Below, piece by piece: positions 44,260 through 52,936 of a stretch of 64,000 bases of DNA (the first letter of the stretch is position 1; every line of letters begins with the position of its first letter). The stretch lies in contig JMMB01000007.1 in assembly GCA_000686145.1 (NCBI GenBank), positions 2,356,001 to 2,420,000 on the forward strand, given 5' to 3'. Origin of the DNA: Peptostreptococcaceae bacterium VA2 (GTDB lineage Bacteria; Bacillota; Clostridia; Peptostreptococcales; Peptostreptococcaceae). The position numbers and the translations under genes are program-made. The notes beneath the pieces were generated by a model. The model was not told where the DNA came from. It did not search any database and worked only from the letters and a program-made list of their open reading frames with translations.

Positions 44260-45609
44260 TTATTCAAATACGTATAACTTATACCCTATACCTGCTATTA
44301 CATAGCTATATAAAAATGATCTTATTATAGTTGATATTGCAGGTAATCCTAATGATATAGCTCCCTGATAATTACTAATTTGTATTGAAGATATATTTCC
44401 ACCTATTAATATGCTACTAAATAAAGCTCCAATTCCCATAAACAAAGCATAATATAAGCTAAAAATTAACACTACATTTTTTTTATCATCTTTATACTTA
44501 CGTTTTAAATTACATCCTATTACTAAAATAATAAGTGATGATAAAACTACCATAGCTATAAATATAAGCTTTGTATTTAAAAACAAATCAGATCCTAATA
44601 AATTAAATATTGAAATTGTATAGCTAGATATTGTTAAAGGTATAAAATTTGCAAATCCCCACATATAAGCAGCTAACTGTGTTAGTACTAAACTTGTACT
44701 TATATTTTCTGTATAACCATACATACCAAATTCATATAAATAACTTTTATCAGATAAAGTTATTACACTTAATATTAATATTACAACTATATATCCTAAA
44801 AATACTGTACTTATTGCTTTTCTCATAATTCCTAAGTGTATATTATCTTTTTCATAACTTTTCTTAAATCCTATTAGGTAAGTACATAAAAATGCTATTA
44901 TAAATCCATTAAAAAACATATTCAATGATCTATAACTAACCTCAAAACTCATTTGATACTGCACCATATCAAATGGACTAGCTTTTATTTTATTGAATAT
45001 ACTTAGAACAAATAATATAAATCCATATGTAAGCCCTACTCCTATTGAGTTTAATAATGTGCTTTTAGCATCTGTATTTTCTTTTTTCATAAACAATAAA
45101 TTAGAAATTGTAAGAGCTAAAATAGGTGCTATAAGCAGTACTAAAACGCCTAAATGGCAACTAATTGCCCCTGCACCTAACATACTAGATGAACTTATAT
45201 CTATATGACCTAAATTAAGTCCCATAACTATATGTATTGGGTTTATTAACATGCTTATTTCTCTAATTTGTAATCCCATTAGTAATTTAAACATTACTGC
45301 TACTATAAATAAAATTAAAATTGAGCAAAGTGAAGTAACTGATGCTTTTTTAAAATTTATATTTTGTAATATGTTCTTTAAACTTTTTGAATCTTTAATT
45401 TCGTTTTTCAATAAATTATTTTCTTTTACCTCACTCAAATTATTTCCACAATGTTTACAATAATTACTTTGTTTATTATTTCCTTTATTGCAAATTACAC
45501 AAGTTGAGTTTTCTAATTTTTTTAGTGTATATTTATTATTTTCTATTTTTTGTACACTAGTTCCATCTTCTTTAACGTAATTTTTATACTTATATTTGTT
45601 GTTATCCAT
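44260..45609 (-). CDS. Membrane protein with N-terminal zinc ribbon
   Basis: 449 residues: CVICNKG...CKHCG at about 37-53, then about ten helices beginning at residue 100. A cytoplasmic ribbon joined to a polytopic domain; no transporter motif recognised. Coupled to the next gene, which also carries zinc ribbons, so they probably act together. GGAAGGAGAAA site. Confidence 0.7.
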   Translation of the reverse strand: MDNNKYKYKNYVKEDGTSVQKIENNKYTLKKLENSTCVICNKGNNKQSNYCKHCGNNLSEVKENNLLKNEIKDSKSLKNILQNINFKKASVTSLCSILILFIVAVMFKLLMGLQIREISMLINPIHIVMGLNLGHIDISSSSMLGAGAISCHLGVLVLLIAPILALTISNLLFMKKENTDAKSTLLNSIGVGLTYGFILFVLSIFNKIKASPFDMVQYQMSFEVSYRSLNMFFNGFIIAFLCTYLIGFKKSYEKDNIHLGIMRKAISTVFLGYIVVILILSVITLSDKSYLYEFGMYGYTENISTSLVLTQLAAYMWGFANFIPLTISSYTISIFNLLGSDLFLNTKLIFIAMVVLSSLIILVIGCNLKRKYKDDKKNVVLIFSLYYALFMGIGALFSSILIGGNISSIQISNYQGAISLGLPAISTIIRSFLYSYVIAGIGYKLYVFE

Positions 45610-45654
45610 ATTTCTCCTTCCTTATTTGTTGTCTTTTATATAAGAAAATACAAT

Positions 45655-45683
45655 ACAAACTCTAGCACTTAGCTAGAGTTTGT
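45655..45683 (-). terminator. Hairpin overlapping the rhodanese stop codon
   Basis: ACAAACTCTAGC with GCTAGAGTTTGT, 5-base loop; the TAG stop lies in the stem. Confidence 0.65.
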
Positions 45684-45969
45684 AGTTTATTATTCCTTTT
45701 TCTAAGTTATATAGATTAGTAAATCCCTCCATAGAAAGTAAATTACAAGCCGTTATGCTTCTATGGCCACTTCTACAATATACTACTATCTTTTTATTTT
45801 TATATTCTTCTATCTCATCTATGTTATATAATAAATCATTTAGTTGAATATTGATTGAATTTGGTATGTTTTTTTCTTCATATTCTTCTTTAGTTCTTAT
45901 ATCTAATAATAATATGTCGTCTTTGATTAATTCTTTTAAGTTTTCATTATTTATATTTATATAATTCAT
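45673..45969 (-). CDS. Single-domain rhodanese
   Basis: 98 residues. LLDIRTKEEYEEKNIPNSIN is the opening and VYCRSGHRSITACNLLSMEG the active-site loop with Cys. Complete cytoplasmic domain of the GlpE/PspE kind. It moves sulfane sulfur between thiosulfate or persulfide carriers. Alone, with an AGGTG site. Confidence 0.9.
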   Translation of the reverse strand: MNYININNENLKELIKDDILLLDIRTKEEYEEKNIPNSINIQLNDLLYNIDEIEEYKNKKIVVYCRSGHRSITACNLLSMEGFTNLYNLEKGIINYKL

Positions 45970-46048
45970 TTATTTCACCTCTATATGTTTTTAGAGTTTA
46001 TACCCTATATAGCATATATAAAATCATATTTAGAAATTTTTTGATTTA

Positions 46049-46237
46049 TTACTGTTTCATTCCTTTTGATTTTTTTATCATTTTAAATTGTCTTCTTATA
46101 AAGAATACTTCCATAGTTATCGCAGCACAACTGATTAATCTTGTAAGCATATCAGTAGTAGTTACTGCGTAATTAAAGAAATACATAATTAATATTAAGT
46201 CTATTACTATCATGATTATTTCTATATTTTTTGTCAT
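46049..46237 (-). CDS. Small membrane protein
   Basis: 62 residues, two helices (about 5-25, 33-50) and a basic tail ending KKSKGMKQ. AGGAGG precedes its ATG. Family not recognised; the site argues that it is real. Confidence 0.5.
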   Translation of the reverse strand: MTKNIEIIMIVIDLILIMYFFNYAVTTTDMLTRLISCAAITMEVFFIRRQFKMIKKSKGMKQ

Positions 46238-46318
46238 ACTTCCTCCTATTACTTTATAATGTATAATTATAACATAAATTGTGTTTTATTTTGTTTGTAA
46301 AATTACAATCCATTCAAT

Positions 46319-46368
46319 AAAAAAAGTGAAAGCTTTAGGAATTAGTCTCCCAAACTTTCACTTTTTTA
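46319..46368 (-). terminator. Terminator after the ferredoxin gene
   Basis: AAAAAAAGTGAAAG pairs with CTTTCACTTTTTT with an imperfect inner stem; T-run on the minus strand. Confidence 0.78.
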
Positions 46369-46388
46369 TAATAGTAATTATTTATAAA

Positions 46389-46577
46389 TTATTCTACTGT
46401 TATTGCATCTACTGGACAGCCTTCACATGCTTCAACTGTTAATTCTTCTAGTTCTGGGCTTATTTGAGAATCAATAGCTATTGCTAGTCCATCATTATCT
46501 ATTTCAAATATTTTTGGGCATATTCCTGTACATGCTCCACAACCTATACAAACGTCTTTATCTACAAATGCTTTCAT
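46389..46577 (-). CDS. 4Fe-4S ferredoxin
   Basis: 62 residues, full length. CIGCGACTGICPKIF supplies three ligands plus a spare, and CEGCPVDAI the fourth, in the pattern of single-cluster clostridial/Thermotoga-type ferredoxins. Acidic. Cytoplasmic electron carrier; partner not shown by context. AGGAGG site. Confidence 0.93.
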   Translation of the reverse strand: MKAFVDKDVCIGCGACTGICPKIFEIDNDGLAIAIDSQISPELEELTVEACEGCPVDAITVE

Positions 46578-46688
46578 TTTTAAATCCTCCTGATTTTTAT
46601 CTTTATTAAACTACTTTTGTAGTATATTCTATATTTATCCAAAAAGAGTATATATGAAACATTTTTTTAATTATTATTATTTATTTTT

Positions 46689-47510
46689 TTATAAATCTCC
46701 TGACTTAATTTCTCTAGGCCAAGATAATAATGATTTTTTACAAATTTGTAATTCTTTTACATGAGGGAAATATAAATCACAGAAATAATTATGATAGTTA
46801 GCACTCCAAACATATTTATCCCAAACTCTTATATCCTCTTTATAAAGAAACAGCAATTCTTCTATCTTGTTTTTATGTCTAAATAAAAGTTCATGTTGAA
46901 TTCTTTCAAATTCATACTCATTGTTGCATTGTATGTAATATTTAAATATTGTATTTAAATAATTTAAAAACCATTGTCCATCACTATCAATTAGTACTTT
47001 TGTAGTTTGTGGTGCTACTTCATAGTACTTTATATGTTTTTGAAGGGTACTTATTGTGTTTTGATCCATTATAATTCTAGGATAACAAGCTATCTCACTT
47101 TCTATGTGATGAGCTTCAAGTAAAGCCGATCCAAACACTATATCTTCATTTATGTAAAAATCACCTATACTGATTCCACCTCTTACAAATAATCCTTCTA
47201 GTGATAAATTAAATTGATATTCTGATACATTATCTAGAATTTCCTCTAGTTCTTGTTCTGCATCTCCTTTTATAGGATATGCAACTACCATATTATCTGT
47301 AAATATTTTTATTTTTCCATGACTATACTTATTTGGCATTATACACTTTTTATTTTTATTTATCAGGTAGTTGATTTCCCTTAGTAGTCTATTTCCATCT
47401 CCAATTTTGCATGACTGTGATATCATTTGTGAAAATCCTAATATGTCTATAGCGCACACTATTGAGTTAACTAACATTGGTTTTTCAGAGTCATATTTTT
47501 GTACATTCAT
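46689..47510 (-). CDS. Unassigned protein resembling a class III nucleotide cyclase
   Basis: 273 residues. VNSIVCAIDILGFSQMI resembles the first metal-binding strand of class III cyclases (Asp-Ile-x-Gly-Phe), KIKIFTDNMVVAYP the second metal Asp, and GLFVRGGISIGDFYINEDIV then FGSALLEAHHIES the strand-helix with Gly-Gly-x-x-x-Gly. No N-terminal sensor domain, and the base-selecting residues cannot be judged by eye. Single gene, weak start site. It may be a degenerate cyclase-fold protein. Confidence 0.5.
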   Translation of the reverse strand: MNVQKYDSEKPMLVNSIVCAIDILGFSQMISQSCKIGDGNRLLREINYLINKNKKCIMPNKYSHGKIKIFTDNMVVAYPIKGDAEQELEEILDNVSEYQFNLSLEGLFVRGGISIGDFYINEDIVFGSALLEAHHIESEIACYPRIIMDQNTISTLQKHIKYYEVAPQTTKVLIDSDGQWFLNYLNTIFKYYIQCNNEYEFERIQHELLFRHKNKIEELLFLYKEDIRVWDKYVWSANYHNYFCDLYFPHVKELQICKKSLLSWPREIKSGDL

Positions 47511-47633
47511 ATAAACACATCCTTAATTATGTTTTTAGTTTATCCTTATTTAATAGTATACTACAAGCTATAATTATGTAAAATTATAACTTGTAAAAAA
47601 ATAACCTTATTATATTAAAATACTATATTCATC

Positions 47634-47670
47634 AAAAAAAATACAGCAAGACTTTTCTCACTGTATTTTT
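47634..47670 (-). terminator. Terminator after asnS
   Basis: AAAAATACAGTGAGA pairs with TCTTGCTGTATTTTTT; T-run on the minus strand. Confidence 0.8.
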
Positions 47671-47687
47671 CATATATTTAAATTTTC

Positions 47688-49088
47688 TTAGAATTCTGCG
47701 TTCTTTGGAGTTCTTGGGAATGGTATTACGTCTCTAATGTTTGACATTCCTGTCATATACATTATGATTCTTTCAAATCCTAAACCAAATCCTGAGTGAG
47801 TAGCTGTTCCGAACTTTCTAAGTTCTAAGTACCACCAGTAATCTTCTTTGTTTAATCCCATTTCTGCTATTCTTTCTAATAATTTATCTTCTCTTTCTTC
47901 TCTTTGAGAACCTCCAACGATTTCTCCAACTCCTGGAACTAATAAGTCCATAGCTCTAACAGTTTTTCCATCTTCGTTCATTCTCATATAGAATGCCTTT
48001 ATATCTTTTGGATAATCAGTAACAAATACTGGAGCTTTAAATATTTCTTCCGTTAGATATCTTTCATGCTCTGTTTGAAGATCGTCTCCCCATTTAACTG
48101 GATATTCAAACTTGTGTCCACTTTCTATTAACATTTCAACTGCTTTAGTATATGAAAGTCTTGTAAATTCAGAACTTACTACATTGTTTAATCTTTCTAA
48201 TAATCCTTTGTCTACGAAACTATTAAAGAATTCCATTTCTTCTGGTGCATTTTCCATTACGTAGTTTATAACGTATTTTATCATATCTTCAGCTAATTCC
48301 ATATTGTCTTCTAAGTCAGCAAAACATATTTCTGGCTCTATCATCCAAAACTCTGATGCATGTCTTTGTGTGAATGAATTTTCAGCTCTGAAAGTTGGTC
48401 CAAATGTATAAACATTTCTAAATGCAAGAGCCATTATTTCTGCATTTAATTGTCCACTTACTGTTAAGTTAGCTTCTTTTCCAAAGAAATCTTTAGAGTA
48501 ATCTATTTTTCCTTCTTCAGTTTTAGGAATATCTGCTAAATCCATAGTAGTTATTCTAAACATTTCTCCAGCACCTTCACAGTCACTTCCTGTTATGATT
48601 GGAGAATGAGCATATACAAAGTTTCTTTCTTGGAAGAACTTGTGTACAGCAAATGCTGCTAAACTTCTTACTCTAAATACTGCTGAGAAAGTATTACTTC
48701 TTGGTCTTAAGTGAGCGATCGTTCTTAAGTATTCTAGAGTATGTCTTTTCTTTTGTAGTGGATATGAACTATCTGATTCACCTTCTACTACTATGTTAGT
48801 TGCATGTATTTCAACAGGTTGCTTAGCACCTTCTGTAGAAACTAACTCACCTTCTACTATTATTGATGAACTTATTGGAAGCTTTGTTATTTCCTTGAAG
48901 TTTTCTAAGTTTTCTTCACTTAATACTATTTGCATATTTTTAAAGAAACTTCCATCATTTAATTCTACGAACCCAAAGTTTTTAGATGCTCTAGATGTTC
49001 TTATCCATCCAGCAACTGCTACCTTTTTTCCTATGTATTCTTCTTTACTTTTGTATAATTCTTTTACTGTTATAAATTGTTTTTGCAT
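47688..49088 (-). CDS. asnS: Asparaginyl-tRNA synthetase
   Basis: 466 residues. N-terminal OB-fold anticodon domain ([20 protein letters not shown]), class II motif 2 ([20 protein letters not shown]) and motif 3 ([16 protein letters not shown]). The C-terminal ending [16 protein letters not shown] and the length fit AsnRS rather than AspRS. Charges tRNA-Asn. Controlled by the T-box leader upstream. Confidence 0.96.
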   Translation of the reverse strand: MQKQFITVKELYKSKEEYIGKKVAVAGWIRTSRASKNFGFVELNDGSFFKNMQIVLSEENLENFKEITKLPISSSIIVEGELVSTEGAKQPVEIHATNIVVEGESDSSYPLQKKRHTLEYLRTIAHLRPRSNTFSAVFRVRSLAAFAVHKFFQERNFVYAHSPIITGSDCEGAGEMFRITTMDLADIPKTEEGKIDYSKDFFGKEANLTVSGQLNAEIMALAFRNVYTFGPTFRAENSFTQRHASEFWMIEPEICFADLEDNMELAEDMIKYVINYVMENAPEEMEFFNSFVDKGLLERLNNVVSSEFTRLSYTKAVEMLIESGHKFEYPVKWGDDLQTEHERYLTEEIFKAPVFVTDYPKDIKAFYMRMNEDGKTVRAMDLLVPGVGEIVGGSQREEREDKLLERIAEMGLNKEDYWWYLELRKFGTATHSGFGLGFERIIMYMTGMSNIRDVIPFPRTPKNAEF

Positions 49089-49131
49089 TTTTATTCCTCC
49101 CTATTTATTTTATATATTATTTATTTCAATT

Positions 49132-49400
49132 AAAAAAAGCCCTTCATCCCTGTGAAAAGGGACGAAAGACTATTGCTATCGCGGTACCACCCTAATTGTC
49201 AAAATTGACCTCTTAGTTAAGCTTAGTGCTTATAGTCTGTAACGGGACTTTCCGTCTAAGCCTACACTCTTAATAGATTTCGGTTAGAAACTCCAAGATG
49301 TTATTCAATATAAATTTCGTATTGAGCTTTCACCGTCCTCAACTCGCTAAAACTACCTTTTATATCTACTATTCTCTTCACTGTCTTTATTTTTATATTA
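49132..49400 (-). promoter_or_regulatory. T-box leader of asnS
   Basis: Minus strand shows AGGGTGGTACCGCG (about 49181-49194), the T-box that pairs with an uncharged tRNA end. A terminator follows with stem AGTCTTTCGTCCC / GGGATGAAGGGCT and T7 (49132-49170). Upstream is the long Stem I region. An AAC triplet at 49302-49300, in GAATAACATC, is the likely Asn specifier. Known mechanism: uncharged tRNA-Asn favours read-through. Confidence 0.9.
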
Positions 49401-49567
49401 TTTCGATTATTTAACAAAATTATACCAACTTATAAAATTTAAGTCAATAATTATTTATTTTTCCTTATACGTTATAGATGCAAATATCTTATTTTGTTAC
49501 TGATTTTTATTAATATTGTTTAATATCTTGAAATTTATTAATAATCCTAATTAGGAGGTGTTTTATT

Positions 49568-49963
49568 TTGAAGTTTTTAATAGTGTTGCTTATAGTCTTG
49601 TCATTTATAGCTCCATCTGTACAAGATGATAAATCAGTCTCTGAAGTTTTTAAAGATGGATTTTATAATTATATAACTTGTTTAGATGATTCTAAAAATT
49701 ATTTAGTCAAAAATGTTCCAGCTTTTTCTAAGTTATCAAAAATCACTTATGAAAAGTCTTATAACAAAGTAATGAAAAACAGATATTTTGTAAAGCATTT
49801 AGTATCCTCAGGTGAAACTTTAGATGATATTATAAAAAGTTATAATACTAACATTGATGATATAGAAAGCTTTAGAAAAGTTGTTTATAAAGAAAATCCA
49901 CAAGTTATATCTGATGAATATCAAGTACAATCAGGAGAATATTTAACTGTTCCTAGTGAATAG
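49568..49963 (+). CDS. LysM-domain exported protein
   Basis: 131 residues from a TTG at 49568 with AGGAGGTG ahead. A hydrophobic start (FLIVLLIVLSFIAPSV) could be a signal or anchor, and a LysM-type domain follows at about 76-129 (HLVSSGETLDDIIKSYNTNI, ENPQVI, SGEYLTVPSE). LysM binds peptidoglycan or chitin-like glycan. Monocistronic, next to a spore-germination cluster; a spore-wall role is possible. Confidence 0.7.
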   Translation: MKFLIVLLIVLSFIAPSVQDDKSVSEVFKDGFYNYITCLDDSKNYLVKNVPAFSKLSKITYEKSYNKVMKNRYFVKHLVSSGETLDDIIKSYNTNIDDIESFRKVVYKENPQVISDEYQVQSGEYLTVPSE

Positions 49964-49986
49964 AATTTCAATTTCTAATTATTTTA

Positions 49987-50037
49987 TTCACGCAAACGAG
50001 ACATTAAATAATATTTTTAATGTCTCGTTTGCGTGAA
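49987..50037. repeat. Perfect 22-bp palindrome
   Basis: Arms TTCACGCAAACGAGACATTA plus AA and their exact complement, 7-base loop. It has no T-run, unlike the terminators here. Each arm has TGTCTCGTTTGCGTGAA, close in form to the scar end TGTCCCGCAAACGTGAA at 11107-11091, so it may be two mobile-element ends joined head to head. The 50038-50284 stretch holds nothing else. Confidence 0.55.
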
Positions 50038-50284
50038 AATAAACTTCAATTTTACATGAATATATAAAAACTACATATTTATATCAATACTGTATTTTTA
50101 AATTTATAAATTAGTAGCAAAAAAGAAAATTATAAATATTATATTAATATAAAAAAATTTATTTAATAATTCAAAGTAATATTTTTCAAAACATATATAC
50201 AAAAATTATATTTATACATAATTTAAAAATGAATATAATTTTACATGCACTATAAAATTTTTATAAATATGGGAGAGATTAATA

Positions 50285-50902
50285 TTGAAAAAATTTAGCG
50301 ACAAGTATTCATTAATTAGGTTTTTACATGCGGTTCCTAGAGGTGTTCCTGTAGATGTTTATTTAAATGGTAGCTTATTCTTTAACAGAATATTATTTAC
50401 ACATTTTAGCCCATACATCTATGTACCTGAGGGAACTTATGATGTAAGTGTTTTTCCTACTATGACTAAAGAAAATCCACTTCTTCGTCAAAGTATACAG
50501 GTCAAAGATGGTGAACTTTGCACACTTGCTATGACCGGTTATTATAATGACCTTGAACTATTGCTTATACCTGAGGATACAGAATTAGAATCTGAAAACA
50601 TTTCAAAACTTAGAGTTGTTCATTTATCTCCAAACGTTTTAGATTTAAATATTCTTGCCAATAATAAAATTTTGTTTTCAGATGTTAGTTTTAGAGAAGT
50701 TACGGATTATATAGAAATGCTACCACAATTTTACCAAATAGATATAGAGCTTTCTGTAAATAATAGACTACTTAGAAGCAACAGACTTGCTGTAAATAGA
50801 AATAGAATTTATACACTTTATATTTTAGGAAATTTTGCTAATTTCCAAGTATTTCAATCTCTAGATGGTGCAGCATTTACAACTCCAGTTGTTACACGCT
50901 AA
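50285..50902 (+). CDS. DUF4397-domain protein
   Basis: 205 residues from a TTG at 50285 (GGGAGAG ahead). Two DUF4397 beta units: one with IRFLHAVPRGVPVDVYLNGS and FFNRILFTHFSPYIYVPEGT; the second with LRVVHLSPNVLDLNILANNK and LFSDVSFREVTDYIEMLP. No signal peptide is visible, so it may be a spore-surface or intracellular structural protein. Convergent with the DUF3787-like gene. Confidence 0.85.
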   Translation: MKKFSDKYSLIRFLHAVPRGVPVDVYLNGSLFFNRILFTHFSPYIYVPEGTYDVSVFPTMTKENPLLRQSIQVKDGELCTLAMTGYYNDLELLLIPEDTELESENISKLRVVHLSPNVLDLNILANNKILFSDVSFREVTDYIEMLPQFYQIDIELSVNNRLLRSNRLAVNRNRIYTLYILGNFANFQVFQSLDGAAFTTPVVTR

Positions 50903-50913
50903 TAATTCAAATA

Positions 50914-50961
50914 AAAAATATGCCTTATAATAACTTAAAAGTTACTATAGGGCATATTTTT
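50914..50961. terminator. Shared terminator
   Basis: AAAAATATGCCTTATAATAA... pairs with its near-complement (two wobble pairs), T-rich on both strands; between the DUF4397 and DUF3787-like genes. Confidence 0.8.
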
Positions 50962-50963
50962 AC

Positions 50964-51167
50964 TTATAGTCTACTTCCATCATCAACCCATTCTTTGGCT
51001 TCCTCAACGCTGCTTAATGAAGGTACTGATACTTTACTATGCGCTTTTAGTTTATCAATATCAGCCCAAGCAGCAGTTTGTTCACTATTGGTTGGCCTGT
51101 GCTTTGTTAACCTGTTATTATTAGCTCCACTTAAAGCTTTTGCTTTTTTACTTTTCAAATTTATCAC
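50964..51167 (-). CDS. Small DUF3787-like protein next to cspC
   Basis: 67 residues, basic at the start (NLKSKKAKALSGANNNRLTK), hydrophilic, ending VPSLSSVEEAKEWVDDGSRL. The HxPTNxEQTAAWAD...SVxxAKEWVDxGS pattern resembles DUF3787, annotated in relatives as a spore surface family (from memory). AGGTGAT lies before the ATG. It sits 41 bases after cspC, where C. difficile has sleC. Confidence 0.6.
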   Translation of the reverse strand: MINLKSKKAKALSGANNNRLTKHRPTNSEQTAAWADIDKLKAHSKVSVPSLSSVEEAKEWVDDGSRL

Positions 51168-51207
51168 CTCTTCTTTAGTTTTAACTATTTATTTTATAAA
51201 ATACTAT

Positions 51208-52911
51208 TTATTCTAGATTATTTGCAATTTGAATTAATGTTTGCGGTAAATTCAACCTCCCATATCCTTCAGATATGTTTGGATAATTATATATATCACT
51301 TCTTGTAGCTCCTAACATTAAATATGTTTTTAAGGGCTGAGTAAATAATGAAGTTATACTAAAATCTGTTTGTACATATATATAATCCATTATTAGAGCG
51401 AGTACTCCACTTGTAAGGGAGCTACTTACACCAGTTCCGGTTGCTGTATTATAAGAATTTTCTTTATAAGTACCTATAATATCAACCGCAGGAGCTACGA
51501 TATCAATTGCAGGAGCTACTACATTCATGCCCGCCCTTGTTCTTACACTTCCCCTAGATGATCCTATCCAAATACTATCAGTTTTATCATTATACCCACC
51601 TATTGTTATTACATTATCAACTGTTGCAAGCAATGTTATTGTAGCTGTTGAAACTGGGTTTATAAATCTAGTATCTTCAGAGATAAGAGTTTTATTAGGA
51701 AGATAAATATCATAAATTCCACTTATAATAAACTCTGGATACAGTCTTAATGTCCAAATCCCTGGTTTTATATTTCTAAGGTTTATTTTTAATTCTTGGG
51801 TTGCAGATTGCAACCAAGGATATATAACTCTCATCTCATATGTGGTATCTTCTAAATTAAATTTACCTTTATACAAATAATAATCTGGGGCATATTTAAT
51901 AGTGTAACTCACCTCTCCTGATGGAGATATTAGCCCTGCACCTATTTTCCCCGGACCACTTAAACATAAATCTATCTCAAGATTTTTTTGGTCCCCCACT
52001 TGAATTAGTATATCTTGAGTTTCATTTATATCAGTTATTCTTCCTTCATAATGAATGTCAGTATTTCCTTCATCCCCTGCTCCACCTACTAAAACTATTC
52101 CCCAATCGCTAAGTCTATTAAAAGAATCTAGCAGTGTTGCTACTATTGTAGCTCTTGGGTTTGCACCTACAGTTAAATTTACTACCATAAAGCCCTCTGT
52201 TGCTTCATAAATATCTACAACATATTTAATAGCTGCTAAAAAATCTGACATTTCATAATTTATTTTACCTGTTTTATAAGTATCTTTATATTCTCTTAAT
52301 TTTATTATTAAAAGTTCACTATCTATTGCTACACCCTCATAAGCTGAATTTAAATTCCCCCTACCACATGCTATACCTGCTGCCATAGTACCTGTTCCAG
52401 TTCTATCTTCACATAAACTTGGGTCATTTTCTTTAATTGCATTGTTAATATCATCTCTAGTAAACTCAGTGCCAAATGCACACCCTTTTGGAGGAGTTCC
52501 TTTATTACTTTCCTGATTCCATATAGACATAATTTTACTAGTTCCATCTTTATTAATAAAATCAGGATGTAAATATTCTATTCCTGAATCTATAATTACA
52601 ATTATTCCTCTTCTACCTGATGCATTGATATTTGGGTTTTTATATATATAATCTGTCCCTGCTGCTGTTCTAACACTTTCTCCTTGTTTTAAATTATCTG
52701 TTATTTTTATTAGTGAGCTCATTGGAGACGATCTTTCCCACCATGATATCCCTTTTATATCATTTAATTTACTTTCTTGAAAACCTAAAGGAGGATATAT
52801 ACTAGCTAGTTGATCATTTAAAATAATAAATACTTCTATACCATTGTTTCTTAAGTTATCTTCTAAATCACTAATGTTACCTTGATATATTATAATATAA
52901 GATTGTTCCAT
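51208..52911 (-). CDS. cspC: CspC-like pseudoprotease, germination signal protein
   Basis: 567 residues of the subtilisin fold, close in length and start (MEQSYIIIYQGNISD) to C. difficile CspC. The Asp region is kept (IIVIIDSGIEYLHPDF). The His position reads TGTGTMAAGIA (Thr where His is expected), and the Ser position reads GTGVSSSLTSG (Gly for Ser). So it is catalytically dead, as known for CspC, which relays germinant signals. Start is 25 bases after the second cspBA copy; AAGGGGG site. Confidence 0.88.
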   Translation of the reverse strand: MEQSYIIIYQGNISDLEDNLRNNGIEVFIILNDQLASIYPPLGFQESKLNDIKGISWWERSSPMSSLIKITDNLKQGESVRTAAGTDYIYKNPNINASGRRGIIVIIDSGIEYLHPDFINKDGTSKIMSIWNQESNKGTPPKGCAFGTEFTRDDINNAIKENDPSLCEDRTGTGTMAAGIACGRGNLNSAYEGVAIDSELLIIKLREYKDTYKTGKINYEMSDFLAAIKYVVDIYEATEGFMVVNLTVGANPRATIVATLLDSFNRLSDWGIVLVGGAGDEGNTDIHYEGRITDINETQDILIQVGDQKNLEIDLCLSGPGKIGAGLISPSGEVSYTIKYAPDYYLYKGKFNLEDTTYEMRVIYPWLQSATQELKINLRNIKPGIWTLRLYPEFIISGIYDIYLPNKTLISEDTRFINPVSTATITLLATVDNVITIGGYNDKTDSIWIGSSRGSVRTRAGMNVVAPAIDIVAPAVDIIGTYKENSYNTATGTGVSSSLTSGVLALIMDYIYVQTDFSITSLFTQPLKTYLMLGATRSDIYNYPNISEGYGRLNLPQTLIQIANNLE

Positions 52912-52936
52912 ATTTTAATTTTAACCCCCTTGGTAC

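Noticed and set aside
46689-47510. A complete anti-phage cyclase (Pycsar-type) operon
   Set aside because: No effector gene lies beside it; the neighbours are a ferredoxin and asnS.
48793-49155. Plus-strand frame opposite asnS
   Set aside because: Antisense to a certain synthetase gene and runs into its T-box terminator.
50920-51216. Plus-strand 98-residue frame overlapping the DUF3787-like gene
   Set aside because: Lies opposite a better supported gene and across a terminator; no ribosome binding site.
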